Notes: generated by a model not told the origin, from the letters alone. A DNA stretch of 64,000 nucleotides from Helicobacter enhydrae (GCF_001693335.1 NZ_CP016503.1:992001-1056000), one strand, 5' to 3'; shown: positions 21,274-29,933, counted from the first letter of the stretch. Program-made: numbers and translations.

Positions 21274-21366
21274 TTATCCTTTATTTCCAAACTTCCAAAA
21301 TGCAACCCCACAGACGACGACCACAACCGCGATAATCAGAAACAACGCCATATCCAACCAATCCAT
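21274..21366 (-). CDS. Putative 30-residue single-pass membrane microprotein
   Basis: A 30-codon ORF directly follows the rlmN stop (TAA-ATG) and ends 3 bases before queH. The peptide starts MDWLDMALFLIIAVV, has one strongly hydrophobic segment (about 7-24, including five consecutive valines) and ends in WKFGNKG. A GAGAGGG ribosome site precedes the ATG by about five bases. The composition and the exact fit between rlmN and queH suggest a real gene, or a leader coupling queH translation. No family is recognised. Confidence 0.55.
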   Translation of the reverse strand: MDWLDMALFLIIAVVVVVCGVAFWKFGNKG

Positions 21367-22455
21367 TTAGCCCTCTCTCAAATGTTTCATATGAAACTTT
21401 TTTTCTTCCTCACGCAACTGACCACACGCTGCACTGATGTCAATCCCTTTGGATTCTCTAATCGTGCATAATAGCCCCTTTTGGATTAGAAAATCTGCAA
21501 ACTCTTTGACTTTTTGCTCATCTGGGCGTTCAAACTCGCTCTCTTGGTGAGGATTGAAAGAAATCAGATTGACTTTTGCACGAATGCCATTGAGGAGCTT
21601 GAGCAATTTTTTTGCACTCTGCAAATCATCATTGACCCCCTTGATCACCAAATATTCAAACATCACACGCTTGCGTAAATCCACAGGAAAAGATCTCACC
21701 GCATCAAGCACCTGCTCGATGTTGTAAGCTTTGTTCATCGGAATCAATCGGGTGCGTAATGCATCATCTACGGCGTGCAAGGAAATCGCCAACTGCACGC
21801 CCAAACCAAGCTCTCCCAACTGCTTGATTTTGGGTGCGATTCCACTTGTTGAGATGGTTTGACGCCTTGTTGAGATAGAAAGCCCCTCAAGCTCTGCAAT
21901 GATTCTAATCGCCTTGGTTACATTTGCAAAATTATCTAGTGGCTCTCCCATCCCCATATAAACGAGATTGACACGCTTTTCTGGAGCAAGTCCATTATCT
22001 TTTTTGAGTTGCACCACCTGCTCGACGATTTCCCCTGCACTCAGATTACGCACAAAGCCCCCTTTGGCAGTGGAGCAAAAAGCACAGCCCACCTTGCACC
22101 CCACTTGCGAAGAAAGACAAAAGGTGTATTTTTCACCCTCAAGGACCTTGCCGTTTTCATCGAGCTTTTTGTCTCTCATCTTGATAAACACACTCTCAAA
22201 ACTCAAACCATCGTGGGTGCGAAATAGATATTTTTGACTCCCATCAATGCTCACTTGCTTGGTAATCAAAGAAAGATTTTGGACTTGAAAATTTTCCAAA
22301 AGTTCCTGCTTCAATGATTTGGGGAGATTGTCCATTTTTGCAAAATCTTGCTCATAACGCACATACAACCAATGGTAGATTTGCTTTGCGCGAAAGGACG
22401 GAGAAAACATTTCCTCTAGTTCTTTGAGAGTGTAATCATAAATATTCTGTTTCAT
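21367..22455 (-). CDS. rlmN: Dual-specificity 23S rRNA/tRNA adenine C2-methyltransferase RlmN
   Basis: 362 residues. Radical-SAM motif C-x3-C-x2-C at Cys120, Cys124 and Cys127 (VGCKVGCAFCSTAKGGF); the conserved MGMGEPLDNF segment and the C-terminal cysteine in ISAACGQL that carries the methyl intermediate are present. Methylates A2503 of 23S rRNA and A37 of some tRNAs. In H. pylori the next genes upstream are kdsD, rnj and ksgA. Here an accessory block separates them. Confidence 0.95.
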   Translation of the reverse strand: MKQNIYDYTLKELEEMFSPSFRAKQIYHWLYVRYEQDFAKMDNLPKSLKQELLENFQVQNLSLITKQVSIDGSQKYLFRTHDGLSFESVFIKMRDKKLDENGKVLEGEKYTFCLSSQVGCKVGCAFCSTAKGGFVRNLSAGEIVEQVVQLKKDNGLAPEKRVNLVYMGMGEPLDNFANVTKAIRIIAELEGLSISTRRQTISTSGIAPKIKQLGELGLGVQLAISLHAVDDALRTRLIPMNKAYNIEQVLDAVRSFPVDLRKRVMFEYLVIKGVNDDLQSAKKLLKLLNGIRAKVNLISFNPHQESEFERPDEQKVKEFADFLIQKGLLCTIRESKGIDISAACGQLREEEKKFHMKHLREG

Positions 22456-22585
22456 TTTGGATACTCTTTGATACTTTTTGGGTTTTGGATAAAAGGGGAT
22501 TGTAGCAAAAGTTTGATTCTTATTTGCTTGATTAAATCTTTCTTATCACTCCAAATATTGTCAGAATCTCATTTATCACATTGAG

Positions 22586-23577
22586 TTAATTTCTTTTTGT
22601 GGTTTTGAAGGGAAGGGTAAGAAACTTCATAACATTTTTAACTCTTAATCTAGTGCGTCTTTTCGGATACATCATCTCTTGTCGTTGTGTCCTCATTGCT
22701 CTTTTGCAATCTGCATAGGGTTGATTGAAAATATTGTCAAAAAAATCTTCAAGTTTTCTCTCATAGGCTTGAATAATATCTTCTTGCAAAAAAGCCTTTT
22801 GTTTTAGCATATCAAGATAGAGTTTTGGATTGTGATGCACTTCTTGAATATATTCTATGGCTTCTTTTGTGGAGCCAAAATCTTCTATATGAATCAGGGC
22901 TTTTTTGTTGATCAGGACGCTATCTCCCCCCCCCCATTATTTTTAAATGTCGTTTTTAAGCTAGGATCACCCCAATAAATAGGGATGCTTTGTGCTGCAA
23001 ATGCATCAATAATTTTTTCAGTGCAATAGCCTGCATATCTTGAGTTTTCAAAGGCAATATTAAACTTATAGGATTGAATAAAATCAAGCTTATTTTCTAC
23101 ATATTTTCCAATATTGTTTTGATATCTGCCACCACTTGCTACAAAATTAATTTTACTTAATGCCTCAAAAAATTCTTTTCTAATGGGATGAGCATTTCCA
23201 TTACTGACTACAAAACTACAAAAATCTCTTTGGAGTAGCTTTGCTTCATCTTTTAGCAGATGTTTTTGTTCGGCTAGTTTGAAGGTTTTTTGATCCAATA
23301 AAAAAAGGGGATAACGCAAATATCTGTCCCCAAAATCCAAATAATCAAAACCCAATGCATAGTCATAAAAATTAAAATCAGGTGTGATTGCCTCTCCAGT
23401 ATAAAAGATTTTGATGCAATCATATTCTAGATGCTGATTGCCAAAAACACTACAAAGCAAAAAGTCAGGTTTATCACTTTGGATGATTTTGTATTTTTTA
23501 GAAAGGAATGAAAGAAAATAATTATATTCTAATTTTTCTTCCCACCAATCCACTACATTAAGCTTGATTTCCTGCAT
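22586..23577 (-). pseudogene. fut: Phase-variable alpha-1,3/4-fucosyltransferase, OFF by frameshift in a G10 tract
   Basis: GT10 fucosyltransferase split by a run of ten G (minus strand; C at 22926-22935). From the ATG at 23577, codons 1-214 encode the catalytic part: FYTGEAITPDFNFYDYALGF, FASG-like region and the donor-binding CTEKIIDAFAAQSIPIYWGD. With G10 the frame ends 7 codons later. With 8 or 11 G it continues through DSVLINKKALIHIEDFGST to a basic C-terminus ending FKTTKRN at 22586, giving 329 or 330 residues. H. pylori FutA/FutB are homologous. Unlike them, there are no C-terminal heptad repeats and the tract is two-thirds along the gene. The locus is more AT-rich than its neighbours, suggesting acquisition. 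Product: Lewis-type fucosylation of LPS O-chain. Confidence 0.88.
22926..22935 (-). repeat. Poly-G(10) slippage tract in the fucosyltransferase
   Basis: Ten consecutive C on the plus strand (G on the coding strand). Reading frames on either side are clearly halves of one protein, so the length sets ON (8 or 11) versus OFF (10). Slipped-strand mispairing at such tracts is the established phase-variation mechanism for Helicobacter LPS genes. Confidence 0.9.
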
Positions 23578-23604
23578 TTTATAAACTCTCCAAACACTTT
23601 TCAA

Positions 23605-24579
23605 TATCTATTTTTGATTCAAAAACTTAAAAAATCATAACGCTATTTTAAACCAAATAATAAAAATAAATCAAAAAATTCAAGACAACTTAAGAAATTT
23701 TGCCCGCACATAGATACAAAAGAATCTTGTTGCAAAAGCACACTCTTTGATGATTCTAGAATCTCTTAGATTCTCTTTTTGGGGTTTGTTTGGCAGAAGC
23801 ACACTTTTTGGTCATTGAAACTTACTTTGCTTTTTTCTATAAGGGGTACAAGGGGGTTTATTGCGAGGCACCCCCCTTATCCCCCTTAAAATCCCCCAAA
23901 CCCCTGCCCGCTTTTTTGTGTGACAACCCAACGATAGAGTGCAATATTTTTGTTTTATTGTGTTTGATGGTTTTATTGTTTTTGGTTTGAATCTTGATTC
24001 TAGATTCTTAGAATCTTTGAGAGAAGTTTTGTTTTTGATTCTTAGATTCTTTTTGCAATTTTTTAAAAACCATAAAAACACAAAAACCTCACTAAGCTAT
24101 AAAGGCAATGCAAACCGCTGATCAAACCAACCTTGTAGAACCAAAAAAGATTCCAAGTCAATATAATCTTGAACGAGCCTTGCTAATGCAATGCTGGGGT
24201 TATGGGGGTTGTTAAGGGGGATAAGGGGAACGCTTGCTATAAGTTCCCCTTGCCCCCCTTAAGAGAGATCCTAGGGGATTCTAGAATTGTATAAAGGGTG
24301 GTTTGCTCAAGCCAACCCAAAGAAAGAGAATCCCAAGAGATTCTAGAATCACCAAAAGCCACCCCTTTGCCAAACCAAGAATCAAAAAGAAACCTCCAAG
24401 AGAATCTAGAATCGCTAAAGAGCGTAGCCCCACAAACCAACTTCAAAAGAAAATTCAAAATAAAGCCAAAAAACAGCTGTTATAATAATCCAACCAACAC
24501 ACAAAGAAAAATCCAAAGATTTTAGATAGGATTGTCAAGTTTTGAGAGAGGATCAAAAGTAGAAAATAAGGAGGATTTG
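23605..24579. other. Non-coding accessory region between fut and a small membrane gene
   Basis: About 975 bases with no convincing gene. 23605-23700 is very AT-rich and should hold the fut promoter. 23752-24350 is the first copy of the palindromic element described separately. 24350-24530 is a tail of degenerate units carrying GAATCTAGAATC-like palindromes. Short ORFs here fall in repeats and lack ribosome sites. Confidence 0.7.
23752..24350. repeat. Palindromic repeat element, copy A
   Basis: About 600 bases bounded by the palindrome GATTCTAGAATC at 23752-23763 and 24339-24350. The two ends are inverted repeats over about 40 bases: the left end reads GATTCTAGAATCTCTTAG and the right end, reversed, GATTCTAGAATCTCTTGG. 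Each arm contains a G/C-rich hairpin: 23841-23856 pairs with 23871-23887, and 24212-24231 with 24243-24262. The left hairpin also resembles the right hairpin read in reverse, so the whole element is a large imperfect palindrome. No transposase ORF. A second copy in the same orientation lies at 52282-52900, with the hairpins and the 24100-24305 block best conserved. Resembles a MITE or another non-autonomous element. Confidence 0.8.
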
Positions 24580-24762
24580 ATGAGTCTATTGGGATTTATT
24601 TTGTTCATCTTGTTGCTCCCATATATTATATTTGGGATCTACATCATTATCGGTATCATCAGCGGAGCTTATACAGCGGGTCAAAATTTCCTCACTTCTG
24701 TGTATGGAAAGTTGATTTTGCTCATTTTGGCATTCATCATATTCCATCGCATTGGGACTTAG
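24580..24762 (+). CDS. Small two-helix membrane protein, unknown function
   Basis: 60 residues from the ATG at 24580, preceded at ideal distance by AGGAGG, which decides this start over an upstream in-frame codon. The sequence begins MSLLGFILFILLLPYIIFG and has two hydrophobic helices (about 4-28 and 43-57) joined by GAYTAGQNFLTSVYGK. No recognised family. It converges with, and overlaps by 4 bases, the nucleoside phosphorylase gene. It lies just outside the repeat element and may belong to the accessory block. Confidence 0.65.
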   Translation: MSLLGFILFILLLPYIIFGIYIIIGIISGAYTAGQNFLTSVYGKLILLILAFIIFHRIGT

Positions 24763-25319
24763 AGATTTTGTATAGCCACCTTGAGCCTCCTTATCACTTC
24801 TATCCTATTGCTCACAAACTCCTGATGAGCCTTGCTTCCACAATAATTACTCACACAAAACACCCCCAAAGCGGGGAGAGCAAGTCGCCTTGCCACAGCA
24901 AGCACCGAAAAAAACTCCATATTTTCTAGCAAAATCCCCCTCTCTTTCATTGCAGACGCATAAACAGAATCTGTGCTGATATAATTGCTAGAATTCACGA
25001 TGGCTTGGGGGAGATTCAAAGAGAGGATTGCTCTGATTGTTTCATATGAAACATTTTCAAGATTTTTGATTTCTTGCGGGATTGGAGTGTAGCTCTCTCC
25101 TCTCAAAAAAGAGCTATCGATTTGGGTAGCGTGAGTGCTTACAAAAAGCTCTAGCAGGGGGATCTCTTGGTCATAGCTTCCTGCACTTCCCAAAAATATC
25201 AACCCATCGATTTGTTGAGATGTGCAGAGTTTGCTCAAATGGATTGCACTTTCTACCAGCCCAACACCAATACTTTGAGCAAACTCAAACTCTTCTCCAT
25301 TTCCAGCACAAACAAACAT
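24759..25319 (-). CDS. Purine nucleoside phosphorylase-like protein
   Basis: 186 residues from the ATG at 25319 (AAAGGAAATCG upstream). Short member of the nucleoside phosphorylase superfamily: GLIFLGSAGSYD near the N-terminus (phosphate loop), then the ENMEFFSVLAVARRLALPALG segment, where M-E contacts the ribose, and VSNYCG. It resembles the protein called PunB in H. pylori, which lies upstream of dnaA there. Substrate is not certain (purine nucleosides, or MTA/SAH-type compounds). Divergent from ksgA. Confidence 0.72.
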   Translation of the reverse strand: MFVCAGNGEEFEFAQSIGVGLVESAIHLSKLCTSQQIDGLIFLGSAGSYDQEIPLLELFVSTHATQIDSSFLRGESYTPIPQEIKNLENVSYETIRAILSLNLPQAIVNSSNYISTDSVYASAMKERGILLENMEFFSVLAVARRLALPALGVFCVSNYCGSKAHQEFVSNRIEVIRRLKVAIQNL

Positions 25320-25385
25320 CGATTTCCTTTGATAAAAAGATACAAAAAAAAGATACAATCCAGACTAAAAAGGCTAGAATCTAGA

Positions 25386-26168
25386 GTGAATTATAAAGCA
25401 AAAAAAAAGTTCGGTCAGAACTTTCTGAAAGAAAGCATTTATTTGGATCAGATTGTCCAATCCATTCCCAATACACCAATACAAGTGATTGAAATTGGGG
25501 TTGGCTTGGGTGATTTAACAGAGAGGCTACTAAAATTCCACAAATTGATAGCCTATGAAGTTGATGAAGACTTGTGTTCTTTGCTTAATGATAGAGAGTT
25601 TTTTGGAAAAGACAATCTCACCCTCATCCATCGCGATGTTTTGGAGTGTAGCGATGCTGTGGGTTGGTTGCACAAAGAGCCATATTTTTTGGTTTCAAAC
25701 CTTCCATACTACATCGCGACGCATATTGTGCTGAAGCTTTTGCGTGATCCGATGTGTCAAGGGTTGGTTGTGATGACACAAAAAGAAGTGGCAGAAAAAT
25801 TCTGTGCAGATGTAGGAGACCGCGATTTTTGTGCATTGAGTATCATTGCCCAAAGTGTTGGAAACATCAAGATGCTATTTGAAGTTCCACCCACTGCCTT
25901 TTCACCTGCTCCAAAGGTAGATTCAGCCGTTTTTCAAGTCCAAAAAACTCAAGAATTTTGGCACATCCAAGAGTTGTGCGATTTGGAGACACTGCTCAAG
26001 TGTGCATTCCAAGCACCTCGCAAGAAATTAGCCAAAAATCTCTGCTCACTCTATCCCAAAGCAAAAATCGATGGGATTTTTCAAGACCTGATGCTTGATA
26101 CAAACCTAAGACCCCATCAAGTCTCAACTTCGCTCTATCACCAAATATATGACAAATTGAAAGGATAA
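25386..26168 (+). CDS. ksgA: 16S rRNA (adenine1518/1519-N6)-dimethyltransferase KsgA
   Basis: 260 residues if it begins at the GTG at 25386, giving VNYKAKKKFGQNFLKES as in family members (KxxGQxFL). The longer open frame runs into the divergent phosphorylase gene and is not conserved. Motifs: SAM loop EIGVGLGDLTERLL, catalytic FLVSNLPYYIAT (NLPY) and FSPAPKVDSAVF. Dimethylates two adenines in helix 45 of 16S rRNA. No strong ribosome site lies before the GTG, so the start is the weak point. Confidence 0.9.
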   Translation: MNYKAKKKFGQNFLKESIYLDQIVQSIPNTPIQVIEIGVGLGDLTERLLKFHKLIAYEVDEDLCSLLNDREFFGKDNLTLIHRDVLECSDAVGWLHKEPYFLVSNLPYYIATHIVLKLLRDPMCQGLVVMTQKEVAEKFCADVGDRDFCALSIIAQSVGNIKMLFEVPPTAFSPAPKVDSAVFQVQKTQEFWHIQELCDLETLLKCAFQAPRKKLAKNLCSLYPKAKIDGIFQDLMLDTNLRPHQVSTSLYHQIYDKLKG

Positions 26169-26170
26169 AA

Positions 26171-28150
26171 ATGGAAAAAGAAAACACACCAAACAAGCCA
26201 GAAACTCGACAAGAGGGCAAAACCTATCGCAATGAACGGCACAAGCACAACGACCATCATACAGACGGAGAGAGGAAGCCCCCATATCAGCGTTGGAGTG
26301 GCAAAAACCATCACTCTCCAAACAATAGGAATCCAAAAGATCAGGACACCAGAAGTGAAAATGGGGTGAGAAAAATCGAAAACACCAATGAAAAAGGCAA
26401 TCTCAATCTACATCGTGAGCTCAAAAAGAGCGTAGATGCCAACACAAGAATCCAAAAGCATTCTCTAAATCCTCACCACAAGCTCAATCTCAATTCTAAG
26501 AGTAAAGTTAGGATCACGCCACTTGGAGGGCTTGGGGAGATTGGCGGCAATATGACGATCATCGAAACAGAAAAATCAGCGATCATCATTGATGTGGGGA
26601 TGAGCTTCCCTGATGAAAGTATGCACGGGGTTGATATTTTGGTCCCAGATTTTAGCTACCTACGCGCTATCAAAGACAAAATTGAAGCTGTGATTATCAC
26701 ACACGCACACGAGGATCATATCGGTGCTGTTCCTTATCTATACAAGCAAATGCAGTTTCCAATCTATGGCACACCTCTACCACTTGGAATGATTAGTGCC
26801 AAATTTGATGAACACGGACTCAAAAAATACCGCTCATTGTTTCGGATGATTGAGAAACGCAGACCGATTCAAATCGGGGATTTTGAAATAGAGTGGATCA
26901 ATATCACGCATTCTATTATCGATGCTTCAGCACTTGCCATCAGAACAGAGGCTGGAGTGATCATCCACACAGGAGATTTCAAAATCGACCACACTCCGAT
27001 TGATGGCTTGCCTACAGATTTGCATCGTTTGGCACATTATGGAGAGGAGGGAGTGATGTTGCTACTTAGTGATTCTACAAACTCTCATCGCAGTGGCACC
27101 ACTCCAAGTGAGGCAATCATTGGTCCAAACTTTGACAATTTATTCAAGGACGCTCAAGGGCGTGTCATCATGAGCACATTTAGCTCCAATATCCACCGCG
27201 TCTATCAAGCGATCACTTATGGAATCAAATACAATAGAAAAGTTGCAGTGATTGGGCGTTCAATGGAAAAAAACCTAGAAATCGCAAGAGAGTTGGGCTA
27301 TATCTCTATTCCTCAAGGAGTGTTTATCGAAGCACACGAAGTCGAGAAATATCCTGATACAGAAGTTTTGATCGTGACAACAGGCTCACAGGGTGAAACA
27401 ATGAGCGCACTCTATCGTATGGCAACAGATGAACACCGCCATATCAAAATCAAACCCAGCGACCTTATTATCATTTCTGCCAAAGCCATACCGGGCAATG
27501 AAAGCTCAGTTTCTGCCGTGATTAATTTCTTGCAAAAATCAGGGGCAAAGGTTGCCTATCAAGATTTTGGAGAGATTCATGTCAGCGGACACGCTTCACA
27601 AGAAGAGCAAAAGCTTATGCTACGACTCATCAAACCCAAATTCTTCCTCCCAGTGCATGGAGAGTATAACCACATCGCCAAACACAAAGAAACAGCCATC
27701 AAATGCGGTGTGCTAGAAAAAAATATTTATCTTATGGAGGATGGCGATCAAATCGAAGTCAATCCAAACTACATACGCAAGGTGCGATCTGTCAAAACGG
27801 GCAAAACTTTCATCGACAATCAAGCAGATCGTGAAATTGAATACAACACGATTTTGGATCGCCAAAACCTTGCAAATGATGGGATCCTCACAATCAGTGC
27901 CAAAATCAACAAAAGAACGATGGATTTTGAAGGCGAAGTGAGAATCTCTAGCTTTGGTTTGACTTCCTCAAAAGATGAACGCTTCATAGCAAAAGAGATT
28001 GCAGAATCCCTCAAGCTAATGCTTCAAGCATTCAAAAAAGATTTGACTTCCAAAGCCCTAGAAATCGAAGCGCGAGGGTTACTCAAAAAGCTCCTTTTCA
28101 AACGCTACAAAAAATACCCAATGCTTTGCATTAATTTCTTTTTGGATTGA
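26171..28150 (+). CDS. rnj: Ribonuclease J
   Basis: 659 residues. The first 110 or so residues are a highly charged, His/Lys/Asn-rich, probably disordered extension, as in H. pylori RNase J, where the enzyme associates with the helicase RhpA. The metallo-beta-lactamase/beta-CASP core follows: GGLGEIGGNMT, HAHEDHIGAVP (zinc ligands near residue 176), SDSTNSHRSGTT, then the beta-CASP region STFSSNIHR and the late PVHGEYNH motif. A C-terminal domain of about 100 residues is present. The main mRNA-degrading RNase in Helicobacter, with 5'-3' exo- and endonuclease activity. Confidence 0.94.
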   Translation: MEKENTPNKPETRQEGKTYRNERHKHNDHHTDGERKPPYQRWSGKNHHSPNNRNPKDQDTRSENGVRKIENTNEKGNLNLHRELKKSVDANTRIQKHSLNPHHKLNLNSKSKVRITPLGGLGEIGGNMTIIETEKSAIIIDVGMSFPDESMHGVDILVPDFSYLRAIKDKIEAVIITHAHEDHIGAVPYLYKQMQFPIYGTPLPLGMISAKFDEHGLKKYRSLFRMIEKRRPIQIGDFEIEWINITHSIIDASALAIRTEAGVIIHTGDFKIDHTPIDGLPTDLHRLAHYGEEGVMLLLSDSTNSHRSGTTPSEAIIGPNFDNLFKDAQGRVIMSTFSSNIHRVYQAITYGIKYNRKVAVIGRSMEKNLEIARELGYISIPQGVFIEAHEVEKYPDTEVLIVTTGSQGETMSALYRMATDEHRHIKIKPSDLIIISAKAIPGNESSVSAVINFLQKSGAKVAYQDFGEIHVSGHASQEEQKLMLRLIKPKFFLPVHGEYNHIAKHKETAIKCGVLEKNIYLMEDGDQIEVNPNYIRKVRSVKTGKTFIDNQADREIEYNTILDRQNLANDGILTISAKINKRTMDFEGEVRISSFGLTSSKDERFIAKEIAESLKLMLQAFKKDLTSKALEIEARGLLKKLLFKRYKKYPMLCINFFLD

Positions 28151-28152
28151 AA

Positions 28153-29109
28153 ATGAAACAGATTGCACAAGAAGTTTTGCTCAATGAGGCACAGACCCTC
28201 ATTGATTCAAGCCATACTTTGGATTTTGGGGAGTTTGAACGCATTGTTGAATGCATATTCAATACGCGTGGCAAACTCATTGTGATGGGTGTAGGCAAAA
28301 GTGGGCACATTGGTGCAAAAATTGCTGCCACACTAGCAAGCACGGGAACTCCTAGTTTTTTTATCCACCCCACAGAAGCTCTGCACGGGGATTTGGGGAT
28401 GATCCAGCAAGAAGATTCAATCCTAGCCATTAGCTATAGTGGCGAGAGTGATGAACTCAAAGCCGTCCTCCCACACATCAAAAAAAGAGGGATCAAAATC
28501 ATCACGATGAGCAAAGACAAACAAAGCTCTATCTCTCAAATGGGCGATTATTTTTTGAGTATCGCTATCAAGAGAGAGGCTTGTCCTCTCAATATCGCCC
28601 CCACAAGCTCTACAACGCTGACTTTGGCTCTTGGCGATGTGCTCTCTGCGTGTCTCATCAAAAAACGCAATTTCACGCACTTTGATTTTGCCTCATTCCA
28701 TCCGGGTGGTAGCTTGGGCAAACGACTATTTGTCCAAGTCAAGGATTTGATGCAAACAACAAACCTCCCCCTCATTAGTCCGCAAACCTTGCTCCAAGAC
28801 GCGATCATCACGATGAGCGAGGCACGACTAGGAAGTGCCATCATCGTAGAAAACGATCGAGTTTTGGGCATTTTGAGTGATGGCGATCTAAGAAGGGCAA
28901 TGCTTAGAGAGGACTTTGAGCTAAAAAAAGAAGTGATGTTTTATGCCACCAACAACCCAAAGCTCTGCAATGATGCCAGTCTTTTGGCTTTTGATGCTCT
29001 CAAGCTAATGGAAAAACACAAAATACAATGCTTAATCATCACCGATGATATGCAAAAGATTCAAGGGGTGCTCCATTTGCACACTCTCATTACGGCAGGT
29101 ATCCAATGA
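28153..29109 (+). CDS. kdsD: Arabinose-5-phosphate isomerase (KdsD/KpsF family)
   Basis: 318 residues from the ATG at 28153; the TTG at 28147 is in frame but less likely. A SIS domain (about 30-165) has GVGKSGHIGAKIAATLASTG and SYSGESDEL, followed by the APTSSTTLTLALGDVL segment. Two CBS domains occupy about residues 195-318. It converts ribulose-5-P to arabinose-5-P, the precursor of Kdo in the LPS core. Follows rnj closely, as in H. pylori. Confidence 0.93.
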   Translation: MKQIAQEVLLNEAQTLIDSSHTLDFGEFERIVECIFNTRGKLIVMGVGKSGHIGAKIAATLASTGTPSFFIHPTEALHGDLGMIQQEDSILAISYSGESDELKAVLPHIKKRGIKIITMSKDKQSSISQMGDYFLSIAIKREACPLNIAPTSSTTLTLALGDVLSACLIKKRNFTHFDFASFHPGGSLGKRLFVQVKDLMQTTNLPLISPQTLLQDAIITMSEARLGSAIIVENDRVLGILSDGDLRRAMLREDFELKKEVMFYATNNPKLCNDASLLAFDALKLMEKHKIQCLIITDDMQKIQGVLHLHTLITAGIQ

Positions 29110-29360
29110 GAGTTGATCCGATTTTGCAACGGATTGATCAAATGACTCAAGAAATGGAAAATGCAAAGCTTGAGCTTCAGATCGCTCTAAATCTTGTAGG
29201 ACTCAGTATGCAAGAATACATTATGATCAAAAGGGGTGCTCAAGATTTGCCAGAATCAGTGAGCTTATGGGCACTTGAGGAAGTCAATCAGCGTGCAGAA
29301 CAACTCAAGCACCACCTTGATAGGCTCAATCGCCTCAAAAAAGAGTTATTTGTTTTTTAG
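29106..29360 (+). CDS. Small helical protein of unknown function
   Basis: 84 residues. The start overlaps the kdsD stop (ATGA), implying translational coupling. The sequence is almost entirely predicted helix with heptad-like spacing (IDQMTQEMENAKLELQIALN and the end VNQRAEQLKHHLDRLNRLKK), so a coiled-coil is likely. No family recognised and no catalytic motif. It converges with the Mla lipoprotein gene and overlaps it by 15 bases. Confidence 0.7.
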   Translation: MRVDPILQRIDQMTQEMENAKLELQIALNLVGLSMQEYIMIKRGAQDLPESVSLWALEEVNQRAEQLKHHLDRLNRLKKELFVF

Positions 29361-29933
29361 ATATTTTGATTCTATAGCATTCATCAAGCTCCCAATGACA
29401 TCATCAAGGGCTTGAGAAAATGCCTCAATGATTTGATTGTTTTTGACTTTTACGCGTTTTTCGATCACATTGCTTTGTATGATTTGAAACTCATCGGCTC
29501 TAGAAAACTCATAAAACAAAGCCACCCACACTTCTTTGTTGTCTTTAGAAACCACTTCAAAGTTTAACAATTCTGCTTTAAGCAAATAATCATATTTCAC
29601 TCCACCAAAAGGAGCCACCAAGGTTTTGACACAAGAGTGATTGAGGGTTTTGATCAGATTTTTTTTGATCAGGTTTTTGGGCAAATCCACCCATCCAAGA
29701 TTGGGGAGACTTTTGACACTGCCATCTTGTTTTTTGGACAAAATCTCTGTTGTGTTATAAATTGGGGCTGATTGAATGTTTGCAATCGCAATGCTCACAG
29801 GTTTTTGACACTGCTTGTATTTGGATTGAGGTATGTCCAAATCATAGTATTCCACATAGGGCAAAGGGGTTTTGAGACTAAAGCACCCCGCCAATATCAT
29901 CGATAAACCTGAAAAAATCAGAATCCTTTTCAT
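29346..29933 (-). CDS. Mla/ABC transport auxiliary lipoprotein
   Basis: 195 residues with a lipoprotein signal peptide: charged start MKRIL, hydrophobic core and lipobox LAGC with the lipidated cysteine at residue 17. The rest resembles the ABC-type transport auxiliary lipoproteins (PqiC/YmbA-like) that work with MCE systems. It overlaps mlaD by 4 bases and closes the operon, as in the H. pylori HP1462-HP1466 region. Likely sits at the outer or inner membrane, periplasmic side. Confidence 0.75.
   Translation of the reverse strand: MKRILIFSGLSMILAGCFSLKTPLPYVEYYDLDIPQSKYKQCQKPVSIAIANIQSAPIYNTTEILSKKQDGSVKSLPNLGWVDLPKNLIKKNLIKTLNHSCVKTLVAPFGGVKYDYLLKAELLNFEVVSKDNKEVWVALFYEFSRADEFQIIQSNVIEKRVKVKNNQIIEAFSQALDDVIGSLMNAIESKYLKNK

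Noticed and set aside
23752-24350. CRISPR array or tandem-repeat reading of the repeat region
   Set aside because: There are no regularly spaced identical repeats with unique spacers, and no cas genes in the window; the structure is palindromic.
23790-24525. Short ORFs inside the palindromic element (for example 23812-24081 minus, 24298-24525 plus)
   Set aside because: Their frames are not kept in the second copy, they have no ribosome sites, and their peptides are low-complexity.
25167-25385. N-terminal extension of ksgA
   Set aside because: It overlaps the divergent phosphorylase gene and is not like any KsgA; the family begins at KxxGQxFL, coded just after the GTG at 25386.
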